A program made the translations under genes and the position numbers. The notes under the pieces were generated by a model, which had not been told where the DNA came from, ran no database searches, and saw nothing but the letters and a program-made list of their open reading frames with translations. DNA of 64,000 bases from a virus: the IMG/VR virus record IMGVR_UViG_3300032286_000710, positions 102,605-166,604 of that record; one strand, written 5' to 3'. Positions 38,376 through 44,047 of the stretch are shown one piece after another. The first letter of the stretch is position 1. The number at the start of each line of letters is the position of its first letter.

Positions 38376-39130
38376 TGTAATGTTCTCCATTTCGAACCGT
38401 TATAGAACTTAACGGTGTCCGTTGTTTCATCGTATATGAAAGTACCCTTCTTAACGTTAAGATCGATGGAAGACTCTAATTGTAAATGTTTTACTGATAG
38501 TTTGTTAGCACTAAGTTTTGAGGCTTTAAGCGATAGCTGTTTGGTATACTTCGTTAAAGCTTCAGCTATGATATCACTAAAAACCTTACTGTCGAAAGAC
38601 ACGCTAGAAATATCGTTAACGTCTATGCGAGCTAAGAAAGAATTTTCTTTAATCTTGACTGAGCTAGCAACAAACGGGCCGGTAGAAGATAAGACACAAT
38701 TATCTTCATATAAGCACATGAAATAATGTTCGGGCAGAGTAGATCGTAATACTGTTACTAGATCTTTATCACAGGGGAAATAGTCGGTCTGTTTAAAACA
38801 AAATAACTTATCCTCTATGGACTTACCACTATATATCTGAAGAAATCTTTTAAAATAAGCTTTATCGTCTTGCTGGTAAGCATAGCCAAGACCATGCTCG
38901 TATCTAACAACTTTATTATTGGGGCCGTATGTTTCTAGAATGTAGAAGAATTTATTATCTTCGCCATATCCAATAACATTAGATATAGAGTTATCTTCAG
39001 TAATAAGCTTGTTATAAACGGCAGCTGAATAGTCGTAAGAAGCTTTAAATAGATTAGTAATTCCGCAAACTAAGAGATCGTTAGATCCATCTTGATTTAC
39101 TACAGTCTCAATCGCTTGACTTGGTTTCAT
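38351..39130 (-). CDS. Hypothetical late protein with fibre-type C-terminal motif
   Basis: 259 residues, GAGGAAAAC before ATG. Residues about 1-190 are an unknown globular domain. The segment at about 190-225 is a regular leucine repeat (LSLKASKLSANKLSVKHLQL). The end, GTFIYDETTDTVKFYNGSKWRTL, is a motif often found where fibres or structural proteins end. Overlaps the sigma gene by 25 bases. Function unknown. Confidence 0.55.
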   Translation of the reverse strand: MKPSQAIETVVNQDGSNDLLVCGITNLFKASYDYSAAVYNKLITEDNSISNVIGYGEDNKFFYILETYGPNNKVVRYEHGLGYAYQQDDKAYFKRFLQIYSGKSIEDKLFCFKQTDYFPCDKDLVTVLRSTLPEHYFMCLYEDNCVLSSTGPFVASSVKIKENSFLARIDVNDISSVSFDSKVFSDIIAEALTKYTKQLSLKASKLSANKLSVKHLQLESSIDLNVKKGTFIYDETTDTVKFYNGSKWRTLQWVDEEQE

Positions 39131-39278
39131 CGTTTTCCTCTTCAGTATCCTTATCCTTAGTGGAGAGTAACGATGCTAGTGATTTATCCGTCTGATTTAA
39201 GTCAGATTCTATTTGTTGCTGTAAAGAAGCGGTAGCGCGACAATCCAATTGCGTTTCAATTGTTTGTTTCTTTTTCAT
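39108..39278 (-). CDS. Small acidic protein, first gene of the late block (56 residues)
   Basis: The protein reads MKKKQTIETQLDCRATASLQ and ends ENDETKSSD. GGAGACTTTTT precedes the ATG, and a GTGTATAATACC motif lies just upstream. It overlaps the next gene by 23 bases. A small helical charged protein with no recognised family; the position at the start of the late transcript suggests a regulatory or assembly role, but that is only positional. Confidence 0.6.
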   Translation of the reverse strand: MKKKQTIETQLDCRATASLQQQIESDLNQTDKSLASLLSTKDKDTEEENDETKSSD

Positions 39279-39294
39279 AAAAAGTCTCCTATAC

Positions 39295-39307
39295 GGTATT
39301 ATACACC
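39295..39307 (-). promoter_or_regulatory. Candidate late promoter at the start of the late block
   Basis: Minus-strand GGTGTATAATACC, 17 bases upstream of the first late gene. It matches the late motif at 15.79 kb almost exactly. Confidence 0.6.
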
Positions 39308-39493
39308 TTATAGATATAATTTGACAGATTCACTGATCCAAACAGGGGCGATGGGGGAGGATTGGGTAGTACATTAGTTTATATGTTGGTAATTGTGAAT
39401 GGACCACCCCCGGTTTTTTCGACGTATCTTGCCTAGACTACTTATAAGATAAAACCCCCCCATATCCCCCATCTTAACATTATAGTGTGTGTG

Positions 39494-39537
39494 GTGGGCC
39501 GCGTTCGCCGTAAACCCTTATGGGGTATGGACTTACG
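39494..39537 (+). repeat. Hairpin/GC module copy 1 (half)
   Basis: GC block GTGGGCCGCGTTCGC followed by the hairpin arms CGTAAACCCTTA and GGACTTACG (39,509-39,537). Only the GC block and right hairpin are present. Confidence 0.8.
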
Positions 39538-39585
39538 ACTAATCATATGAATGATACGATCAGCTCATTAAGGGAATAATATATT

Positions 39586-39601
39586 TGGCACAGCATTTGC
39601 T
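39586..39601 (+). promoter_or_regulatory. Sigma-54-like element TGGCACA-GCAT-TTGCT
   Basis: Matches the -24/-12 consensus TGGCACG-N4-TTGCW at all but one position, in the orientation of the first early gene. No activator-site repeats like those at 40.9 and 42.3 kb are seen upstream. Confidence 0.5.
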
Positions 39602-39660
39602 CTAGAGAATATTTATTGCTTTGGCACAAGATTATATTCAAAAATATTTTAGATTGCCAC

Positions 39661-39688
39661 TTGACATGGCCGATAAGTATGGTATAAT
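39661..39688 (+). promoter_or_regulatory. Early promoter (CGATA type)
   Basis: TTGACA, 16 bases, TATAAT with an internal CCGATA. It starts the transcript of the 64-residue protein. Confidence 0.8.
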
Positions 39689-39719
39689 AAGAGCATAAGA
39701 AAGAAAGAGAGAAAGAAAA

Positions 39720-39914
39720 ATGACAATCAACACTGAAATCAAGACAACCTACAATGGCAAGACTTATACGGGCTTCGTTGTAGAAAGCAAACTGGTCAAG
39801 GGTCGTGAGATGATCACGATCATGATTGAAGATAGTTCGCGGAATGAAGGTATTGGATACCGTAGCATGTATGTCGATATGATGTCTCAAACGTCAGAAA
39901 ATCTTTTTGCTTGA
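39720..39914 (+). CDS. Small early protein, 64 residues
   Basis: Preceded by a purine-rich leader (AGAAAGAGAGAAAGAAAA) used throughout this region in place of a classical site. Beta-rich, with TTYNGKTYTGFVVESKLVKG. First gene of the early block. Family not recognised. Confidence 0.6.
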   Translation: MTINTEIKTTYNGKTYTGFVVESKLVKGREMITIMIEDSSRNEGIGYRSMYVDMMSQTSENLFA

Positions 39915-39917
39915 GGC

Positions 39918-39946
39918 TTGACACGGGAAAAGACGATAGATATAAT
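39918..39946 (+). promoter_or_regulatory. Early promoter (CGATA type)
   Basis: TTGACA, 17 bases, TATAAT; GACGATA abuts the -10 box. It begins 3 bases after the preceding stop codon. Confidence 0.85.
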
Positions 39947-39974
39947 AGAGAGAAAGAAAGAGAGAGAAAAGAAA

Positions 39975-40142
39975 ATGACATACTTCATTCAAATCTTAGA
40001 CGCTTGGGATTGTGAGATAGACTTTATCGGCCCCTTCAATACTGAAAACGAAGCCTATGAGGCTGGTTGGAGTAAGTGGGAAGGCGATGAAAATGCCTAT
40101 AGCAGTCATATCGTCAAGAGGCTCCCCGCTTCTACTCACTGA
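39975..40142 (+). CDS. Small early protein, 55 residues
   Basis: The start at 39,975 follows AGAGAGAAAAGAAA; an in-frame upstream ATG lies inside the promoter and is not credible. The sequence MTYFIQILDAWDCEIDF...EAYEAGWSKWEG has a mixed fold with no metal motif. Single-gene transcript. Function unknown. Confidence 0.6.
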   Translation: MTYFIQILDAWDCEIDFIGPFNTENEAYEAGWSKWEGDENAYSSHIVKRLPASTH

Positions 40143-40161
40143 AAAAATATTTCCTAGGGGC

Positions 40162-40190
40162 TTGACACGGCGAAAGCCGATGTATATAAT
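40162..40190 (+). promoter_or_regulatory. Early promoter (CGATA/CCGATG type)
   Basis: TTGACA, 17 bases, TATAAT with internal GCCGATG. Confidence 0.85.
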
Positions 40191-40218
40191 AGAGCGAAAG
40201 AAAGAAAAGGGAAAGAAA

Positions 40219-40347
40219 ATGACAACGCTGATTCTAATCGTGGTAGGAAAGAAGTATAAGGTATACAAGGATATGGGCAATGGTAAGCGTAGGCTTCTCG
40301 GCTCTTTCAATAGTTCGACTGAGGCCGAACGATTCATGAACGCTTGA
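40219..40347 (+). CDS. Small early protein of the KKYKVYK family (42 residues)
   Basis: Start after AAAGGGAAAGAAA. It reads MTTLILIVVGKKYKVYKDMG and ends EAERFMNA. The 49-residue protein at 42,737 shares KKYKVYK, RRLL and EAERFMN in the same order, so the two are paralogues. A short three-stranded sheet plus helix is likely. Function unknown. Confidence 0.6.
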   Translation: MTTLILIVVGKKYKVYKDMGNGKRRLLGSFNSSTEAERFMNA

Positions 40348-40372
40348 CAAATAGATAGACGATAGATATAAT
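40344..40372 (+). promoter_or_regulatory. Early promoter overlapping the preceding stop
   Basis: TTGACA, 17 bases, TATAAT with GACGATA next to the -10 box. The TTGACA box contains the stop codon of the 42-residue gene. Confidence 0.85.
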
Positions 40373-40408
40373 ATCCACAGTTATCTAACCCTAAGAAAGA
40401 AAAAGAAA

Positions 40409-40624
40409 ATGTTTGGCACTGCATACGCTGTCCGTAAGAATAACCTCAACACTATCTTCGCATCTATGATCGCTGGTAAGTATACCAGTGTGATCGACCC
40501 GAAGGGTAGGGTATATGCTGGCCTTATCAATGCTATCATGCGTGAGGATGGTAGTGGTCGCAACTGGATCGTAACCATCACGAATCAGACCAAGAGTGAA
40601 CAAGTGTTCATTCATGCAGTCTAG
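40409..40624 (+). CDS. Small early protein, 71 residues
   Basis: Preceded by AAGAAAGAAAAAGAAA. Reads MFGTAYAVRKNNLNTIFASM then a beta-rich region (YTSVIDPKGRVYAGLINAIM). Last gene of its unit, followed by a C5/G5 hairpin at 40,657. Function unknown. Confidence 0.55.
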   Translation: MFGTAYAVRKNNLNTIFASMIAGKYTSVIDPKGRVYAGLINAIMREDGSGRNWIVTITNQTKSEQVFIHAV

Positions 40625-40656
40625 AGCGTACTATCTAATCCGCAGGGGTAAGCAGC

Positions 40657-40672
40657 ACCCCCAACAGGGGGG
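40657..40672 (+). terminator. GC hairpin after the 71-residue gene
   Basis: CCCCC pairs with GGGGG across a 5-base loop; no T-run follows, so termination is uncertain. Confidence 0.35.
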
Positions 40673-40678
40673 AGCAAC

Positions 40679-40694
40679 AGCAAATCCTGTGCCA
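40679..40694 (-). promoter_or_regulatory. Sigma-54-like element on the minus strand
   Basis: Minus-strand TGGCACA-GGAT-TTGCT. It forms an inverted repeat with the plus-strand element at 40,703, so it may be a palindromic site rather than a promoter. Confidence 0.4.
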
Positions 40695-40702
40695 AAAAAT
40701 CT

Positions 40703-40718
40703 TGGCATACCATTTGCG
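40703..40718 (+). promoter_or_regulatory. Sigma-54-like element TGGCATA-CCAT-TTGCG
   Basis: The expected start point (about 40,729) falls just before the first arm of the hairpin module. The match is weaker than at 41,049 and 42,448. Confidence 0.4.
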
Positions 40719-40730
40719 TATAGATTTGTT

Positions 40731-40811
40731 CTAAACCCTTACCCTATAAGGACTTAGGGCGAGGGCGGCGGGCCGGATTTGACGTAAACCCTTACTGTAT
40801 ATAGACTTACG
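40731..40811 (+). repeat. Hairpin/GC/hairpin module copy 2
   Basis: Left hairpin CTAAACCCTT ... AAGGACTTAGG, GC block GGCGGCGGGCCGG (40,764-40,776), right hairpin CGTAAACCC ... AGACTTACG. Confidence 0.85.
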
Positions 40812-40898
40812 ACTAGTAAGGACATCGCATCGAAGAGGTGTTTAAGGGAATAAAATATGCCATGCTCAAAAAATGGGCGTGGTAAGATAGGGGGACTG

Positions 40899-40976
40899 TT
40901 GCAAAATCATACAGTGATGCAGTTTCTCGGCCAAAAGTGCTATAGCAAAATGCAACACACTGTAGCAAAATGCTAC
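40899..40976 (+). repeat. Three activator-type sites (GCAAAATGC repeats), copy A
   Basis: Sites at 40,899, 40,943 and 40,963. The last is a dyad, GTAGC-AAAAT-GCTAC. The offsets 44 and 20 bases are identical in copy B at 42.3 kb. They lie about 105-170 bases upstream of the expected start of the TGGCACG-TTGCT element, the normal distance for sigma-54 activators. Confidence 0.75.
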
Positions 40977-41048
40977 GCTTAATCTCTAGGCACAGAAAAT
41001 AGCATAGCGTTTTTCCCGCGAAATACGCACAAAAAAATAATCTATGAT

Positions 41049-41064
41049 TGGCACGGGGTTTGCT
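41049..41064 (+). promoter_or_regulatory. Sigma-54-type promoter TGGCACG-GGGT-TTGCT
   Basis: An exact match to the -24/-12 consensus TGGCACG-N4-TTGCW. The expected start (about 41,075) leaves a 25-base purine-rich leader before the HAD gene. A TATATA follows, so a sigma-70 reading cannot be fully excluded, but its spacing is poor. Confidence 0.65.
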
Positions 41065-41100
41065 CTATATATAGATAGAGAAAGAAAGAGAGAGTTTAAG

Positions 41101-41532
41101 ATGATCGGTTTTTTTGATTTTGACATGACTACAGCGATTACAAAAGGTAAGGAAACTCCAAGTTTTAGCCAGTTTAAGAATCCTGAGTTTGCTGTAGAAG
41201 ATATTCTGAATGCAAAGCCTACAAAGATTACGAAAAACGTAATGAATAGGTATAAGAAAGTTTTTATTCTAACCGCTAGAAATGATGGAAAGAATAATGA
41301 AATGAGTAATGCAATGCAAAAGTATTTTATGCAAAATGGGATATATATTCCGAATAATCAGATTTTGATGCTTGGGGATTATATGAAAGATAGAAAGACT
41401 GCTGAAAAGAAATCAGTTGTGCTAAATAGGTTAAGTAAGCATTTTAAGCAAACTATTCATTTTTGGGATGATGATAACGATAACGTAAGATACGCAAGAT
41501 GCTTAGATAGGGTAAAGACATTCCAAGTCTGA
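41101..41532 (+). CDS. HAD-superfamily phosphatase
   Basis: 143 residues from the ATG at 41,101. HAD motifs are in order: DFDMT (6-10) with nucleophile Asp, then FILTARND (motif II), conserved Lys residues (motif III), and FWDDDNDNV (motif IV). This resembles the 3'-phosphatase half of polynucleotide kinases, which heals nucleic-acid ends. No kinase P-loop is present. Its own sigma-54-type control region is unusual. Substrate unknown. Confidence 0.8.
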   Translation: MIGFFDFDMTTAITKGKETPSFSQFKNPEFAVEDILNAKPTKITKNVMNRYKKVFILTARNDGKNNEMSNAMQKYFMQNGIYIPNNQILMLGDYMKDRKTAEKKSVVLNRLSKHFKQTIHFWDDDNDNVRYARCLDRVKTFQV

Positions 41533-41549
41533 AAAATATTTTCTGGGGC

Positions 41550-41578
41550 TTGACAAGCAAAAAGCCGATATATATAAT
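41550..41578 (+). promoter_or_regulatory. Early promoter (CGATA type)
   Basis: TTGACA, 17 bases, TATAAT with AGCCGATA. Confidence 0.85.
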
Positions 41579-41613
41579 AGGGAAAGAAGAAAGAAAGAGA
41601 AAAGGAAAAGAAA

Positions 41614-41826
41614 ATGAAGAATCTTAAGGTTTTCAATACGCTGAACGAGTTGATCGACTATCTTGACGAAAACGAAGTTGATACGCTTGTGGGTTATGCT
41701 GCTTTCGGGCTTGATCTTCTGGATCATGCTAGAAACAATGACAACGAAATCGAAATCGGTTGGGATGGTGGATTCATCCAGATTGACGATATGGGATACG
41801 TTGTTGCAGACTTTGCAATCTGCTAA
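41614..41826 (+). CDS. Small acidic early protein, 70 residues
   Basis: Preceded by AGAGAAAAGGAAAAGAAA. Reads MKNLKVFNTLNELIDYLDEN, then EIEIGWDGGFIQIDDMGYVVAD. A helix followed by a beta hairpin; soluble. Function unknown. Confidence 0.6.
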   Translation: MKNLKVFNTLNELIDYLDENEVDTLVGYAAFGLDLLDHARNNDNEIEIGWDGGFIQIDDMGYVVADFAIC

Positions 41827-41842
41827 TCCCCCATAGGTGGGG

Positions 41843-41870
41843 TTGACACGTTAGAAAATCTTTATAGAAT
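41843..41870 (+). promoter_or_regulatory. Early promoter without CGATA
   Basis: TTGACA, 16 bases, TAGAAT. A CCCC/GGGG hairpin overlaps its upstream edge and may end the previous transcript. Confidence 0.6.
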
Positions 41871-41900
41871 ATATTTCATCACTTCAAAAGGAAAAAGAAA

Positions 41901-42086
41901 ATGACCAACGACTTTGTATACAATATGAGCGAAATCAACGAAGAGGATATCTACAGGGGCTGGGAAGAAATGGCAAACGAAGATAGCGAGTTATTTTTGG
42001 TAGTCTACGGTGTTCCCGGTGAAGATGAAGAAGATGAGGAAGATGGGTATGATGAGGACTTTTGGGGAGAGCAGTATTTCGCGTGA
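41901..42086 (+). CDS. Very acidic early protein, 61 residues
   Basis: Preceded by AAAGGAAAAAGAAA. The C-terminal half is dominated by Glu and Asp (GEDEEDEEDGYDEDFW), which gives a strongly negative surface. DNA mimicry or host-factor binding is possible but is inference. The stop codon touches the element at 42,086. Confidence 0.6.
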   Translation: MTNDFVYNMSEINEEDIYRGWEEMANEDSELFLVVYGVPGEDEEDEEDGYDEDFWGEQYFA

Positions 42087-42101
42087 GCAAATCCCGTGCC
42101 A
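42086..42101 (-). promoter_or_regulatory. Sigma-54-like element on the minus strand (exact consensus)
   Basis: Minus-strand TGGCACG-GGAT-TTGCT, an exact consensus match. Together with 42,110-42,125 it makes a palindrome of two such elements separated by 8 bases. Confidence 0.45.
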
Positions 42102-42109
42102 AACGCGAA

Positions 42110-42125
42110 TGGCACACGGTTTGCC
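42110..42125 (+). promoter_or_regulatory. Sigma-54-like element TGGCACA-CGGT-TTGCC
   Basis: The plus arm of the palindrome with 42,086-42,101. The predicted start lies at the foot of hairpin module copy 3. Confidence 0.45.
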
Positions 42126-42136
42126 CTAGGATTTGA

Positions 42137-42219
42137 CCTAAACCCTTACTACCAAAGGACTTAGGGCGAATCCGGCGGGCCGGGTTTGCCGTAAACCCTT
42201 GATACATAAGGACTTAGGG
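42137..42219 (+). repeat. Hairpin/GC/hairpin module copy 3
   Basis: Left hairpin CCTAAACCCTT ... AAGGACTTAGG, GC block TCCGGCGGGCCGGG, right hairpin CGTAAACCCTT ... AAGGACTTAGG. Confidence 0.85.
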
Positions 42220-42229
42220 CGAGTATCGA

Positions 42230-42245
42230 CGCAAAGGCTGTGCCA
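42230..42245 (-). promoter_or_regulatory. Sigma-54-like element on the minus strand
   Basis: Minus-strand TGGCACA-GCCT-TTGCG. No gene reads leftward from it, so a promoter role is doubtful. Confidence 0.3.
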
Positions 42246-42298
42246 AAAAATAATATATTCCAAGCCTAAAAAAGAGGCATGTTAAGATGGGCAATCCG

Positions 42299-42376
42299 TT
42301 GCAAAATGCTACACTACCTCAGTTTCACGGCGGAAATCACTAACGCAAAATGCTACAGGGTGTTGCAAAATGCTAC
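42299..42376 (+). repeat. Three activator-type sites (GCAAAATGCTAC repeats), copy B
   Basis: Sites at 42,299, 42,343 and 42,363, each GCAAAATGCTAC. Spacing (44 and 20 bases) and distance to the promoter element (85 versus 86 bases) match copy A. Confidence 0.8.
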
Positions 42377-42447
42377 GCTCAAAAACTAGGCACAAAAAAT
42401 GTCATAGCGTTTTTCCCGAGCGAAACGCAAAAAAAATAATCTATGTT

Positions 42448-42463
42448 TGGCACGGTAGTTGCT
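42448..42463 (+). promoter_or_regulatory. Sigma-54-type promoter TGGCACG-GTAG-TTGCT
   Basis: Exact consensus match; the 55-residue gene starts 34 bases downstream. Confidence 0.65.
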
Positions 42464-42496
42464 CTATATATAGGTATAAGAAAGAGAGTTTGAAAG

Positions 42497-42664
42497 ATGA
42501 GAAAGTCAAGTTATTACCGTGGTTCTGATGATGGATACGATTATTCCCGAGACAATCGGGATGGATATGTTGACGTTGAACTCCGTTTGTTGGAGATAGA
42601 TCGTCAGAATCGTGAGAATCAAAAGCGGTTCGAAGAATCGAAAAACAAAAACGAAAAATCGTAA
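42497..42664 (+). CDS. Small charged protein, 55 residues
   Basis: Reads MRKSSYYRGSDDGYDYSRDN and ends KNEKS, preceded by AAGAGAGTTTGAAAG. A Tyr/Asp/Arg-rich N-terminus and a Glu/Arg/Lys-rich helix (VELRLLEIDRQNRENQKRFEE). Sole gene of a transcript controlled by region B. Function unknown. Confidence 0.6.
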   Translation: MRKSSYYRGSDDGYDYSRDNRDGYVDVELRLLEIDRQNRENQKRFEESKNKNEKS

Positions 42665-42674
42665 GTTTTTCCGC

Positions 42675-42702
42675 TTGCGTCTTCAAGATTAGACGCTAGA
42701 AT
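42675..42702 (+). promoter_or_regulatory. Weak early promoter
   Basis: TTGCGT, 16 bases, TAGAAT, with TCGATA just after the -10 box. The same -10/TCGATA order occurs at 43,464. Confidence 0.45.
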
Positions 42703-42736
42703 GTCGATAGATAAGAAAGAGAAAAAGGAAAAGAAA

Positions 42737-42886
42737 ATGGAAACCACAGTTCTGATTTTTGATCGTAAGGGTAAAAAGTATAAGGTTTATAAGCAGACTA
42801 ACCATACAAACGGTTGGTATCGTCGTTTGCTTGCTACGTTCAAAACTTCTCAGGAAGCCGAAAGATTTATGAACTCCCGCCCATAA
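42737..42886 (+). CDS. Small early protein of the KKYKVYK family (49 residues)
   Basis: Start after AAAAGGAAAAGAAA. Shares KKYKVYK, RRLL and EAERFMN with the 42-residue protein at 40,219. Function unknown. Confidence 0.6.
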   Translation: METTVLIFDRKGKKYKVYKQTNHTNGWYRRLLATFKTSQEAERFMNSRP

Positions 42887-42952
42887 GGGGGGTATGCAAG
42901 GCTGAAAAAGTTTCTTAGAATCATACCAGTATCACCAACCAAGAGAGAAAAA

Positions 42953-43282
42953 ATGGCTACAAAGTTTAAAATCATCGAAGATGCCAAGCGTCAAATCCGC
43001 TCATGCTTTTTGGGAATCGCCGTTCCCCACCAACCTAGCCTAGCCGATGGCGAATATGGGCCAATCAAGAGCGAAAAGGTAATCAAGTTTAATAAAACGG
43101 CTTTGCGAAATATGGGCAAGATGAAGAAAGAGAAAGTCGATCCCCGTCTTTTGGGGGGTAGTGATCTTATGGTTGATAAGGTAGGCAAACCGGGAAGCAA
43201 AGATAGAGTAGAGGCTTTACGGGCTTTCTATGAACTACAGAATATGGCAGGACAGGAAACCTCCGTGTTTTACGAAGAATAG
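42953..43282 (+). CDS. Early protein, 109 residues, followed by a 9-base repeat
   Basis: Preceded by AAGAGAGAAAAA. Soluble, basic in the middle (NKTALRNMGKMKKEKVDPRLLGG), helical C-terminus (DRVEALRAFYELQNM). No metal or catalytic motif. It ends just before a minisatellite that is open in another frame, so a frameshifted extension is possible. Function unknown. Confidence 0.6.
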   Translation: MATKFKIIEDAKRQIRSCFLGIAVPHQPSLADGEYGPIKSEKVIKFNKTALRNMGKMKKEKVDPRLLGGSDLMVDKVGKPGSKDRVEALRAFYELQNMAGQETSVFYEE

Positions 43283-43290
43283 GGGTTTTT

Positions 43291-43407
43291 GGTAAGATAG
43301 GTAATCTGGGTAATCTTGGTAAGATAGGCAAGGGGGGTAATCTAGGCAAAATGGGGGGTTTGGGCGATCTGGGAAAACTGGGTAGTCTCGGCCAAAGTGG
43401 CCGGATC
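43291..43407 (+). repeat. 9-base minisatellite coding Gly-x-Leu/Ile
   Basis: About thirteen units of 9 bases (GGTAAGATA, GGTAATCTG, GGTAATCTT, GGCAAAATG ...) keep one frame and encode Gly-Lys/Asn-Ile/Leu repeats ending in a TAG at 43,414. This frame has no start codon after its last upstream stop. Positions 43,354-43,383 also fit a G-quadruplex pattern of four G-runs. Confidence 0.75.
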
Positions 43408-43441
43408 ATGTGGTAGTCAGCGTTGTCAGCGAGAAATCCCC

Positions 43442-43469
43442 TTGACAACTAAAGTCTAGAGTGTAGAAT
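43442..43469 (+). promoter_or_regulatory. Early promoter
   Basis: TTGACA, 16 bases, TAGAAT, followed by TCGATA. Confidence 0.75.
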
Positions 43470-43494
43470 GTCGATATAAAGGAAAGAGGAAACA

Positions 43495-43716
43495 ATGAAC
43501 GAGTACCAAAAAGTATATAAGTTTGATAATGGGTACGGTGCTAGTGTGGTGTGTAACTCACTACTAGGAACCTATGGGTCTAAGGATGGATTGTTCGAAG
43601 TTGCCATTCTGAAAGGCGACGATATTTGCTACGATACCCCTATCTCCCCAGATGTTGTGGGGTGGCTTGACTTTGCCGGTGTGGCCGATATACTTAATCA
43701 AATCAAGGCTCTCTAA
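43495..43716 (+). CDS. Small early protein, 73 residues
   Basis: GGAAAGAGGAAAC before ATG. Reads MNEYQKVYKFDNGYGASVVC, then a beta-rich middle and a C-terminal helix (VADILNQIKAL). Likely a single compact domain. Family not recognised; the next gene is 13 bases downstream. Confidence 0.6.
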   Translation: MNEYQKVYKFDNGYGASVVCNSLLGTYGSKDGLFEVAILKGDDICYDTPISPDVVGWLDFAGVADILNQIKAL

Positions 43717-43729
43717 CTAAGGAAAAAAG

Positions 43730-44032
43730 ATGAATCACACTGAAGCAACAAAGATGGTTCTTGGTAAGACTAATCGTGGTCAACGTAAGGTGGGAAATAA
43801 TACCTACGCTTACATTGAACATGACGGAAGTGTGGCGATTGAGTTGCACGGTACTAAGGTGGTGGTTTTTTATCCTAACGGGCTGGTAAAGTTGAACAGT
43901 GGTGGATATCGAACCAGCACTACTAAAAAGCGTATTAACCAGTATAGCCCCGTGAGTGTGTACCAGAAAAACTTTGAATGGTTTTTGCGTGATGGTACTC
44001 AGTTTGAAGATAATGTTTTGGTTACTAACTAA
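43730..44032 (+). CDS. Conserved phage protein, 100 residues
   Basis: AAGGAAAAAAG before ATG. The pattern KMVLGKTNRGQRKV.NNT, then DGS.AIELHGTKVV...NG...LNSGGYRTSTTKKRIN resembles a family found in many unrelated phages, without a known function. Beta-rich with a basic loop (TTKKRIN) that might contact nucleic acid. Confidence 0.65.
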   Translation: MNHTEATKMVLGKTNRGQRKVGNNTYAYIEHDGSVAIELHGTKVVVFYPNGLVKLNSGGYRTSTTKKRINQYSPVSVYQKNFEWFLRDGTQFEDNVLVTN

Positions 44033-44047
44033 AGAAAGGGATCACGG

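Larger units (their letters stand above)
39308..39719. other. Divergent intergenic region between late and early blocks
   Basis: About 410 bases without a gene. It holds G/C-run-rich stretches (39,345-39,360; 39,405-39,415; 39,455-39,470), part of a hairpin/GC module (39,494-39,537), a TGGCACA-GCAT-TTGCT element (39,586-39,601), a partial TGGCACA copy at 39,622, and a TTGACA/TATAAT promoter (39,661-39,688). It is the switch point between the two transcription directions. Confidence 0.8.
40625..41100. other. Intergenic control region A
   Basis: About 475 bases with no gene. In order: a CCCCC-AACAG-GGGGG hairpin (40,657-40,672), a back-to-back pair of TGGCA-type elements (40,679-40,718), a complete hairpin/GC/hairpin module (40,731-40,811), a short hairpin CCATGCTC/GGGCGTGG (40,860-40,882), three GCAAAATGC sites (40,899-40,976), and a TGGCACG-GGGT-TTGCT element (41,049-41,064) directly before the HAD gene. 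Region B at 42.1-42.5 kb has the same layout. Confidence 0.8.
42087..42496. other. Intergenic control region B
   Basis: About 410 bases without a gene. It repeats region A: back-to-back TGGCA elements (42,086-42,125), hairpin/GC/hairpin module (42,137-42,219), a further minus-strand TGGCACA-GCCT-TTGCG (42,230-42,245), a short hairpin (42,261-42,281), three GCAAAATGCTAC sites (42,299-42,376), then TGGCACG-GTAG-TTGCT (42,448-42,463). Confidence 0.8.

Noticed and set aside
41049-41075. Sigma-70 reading of the TGGCACG elements (TTGGCA with a downstream TATA box)
   Set aside because: The distance from TTGGCA to the TATA sequence is 14-16 bases in one copy and worse in others, while TGGCA-N6-TTGC is conserved in every copy. 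Kept as an alternative only.
40899-42376. GCAAAATGCTAC repeats as replication-origin iterons or a CRISPR array
   Set aside because: Only three copies per block with unequal but conserved spacing, placed at enhancer distance from a promoter element; no spacers, no DnaA boxes or cas genes. An origin role is not excluded but is less well supported.
43167-43448. Pro/Leu-rich minus-strand frame over the 9-base minisatellite
   Set aside because: Antisense shadow of the GGT-based repeat; no promoter or ribosome site.
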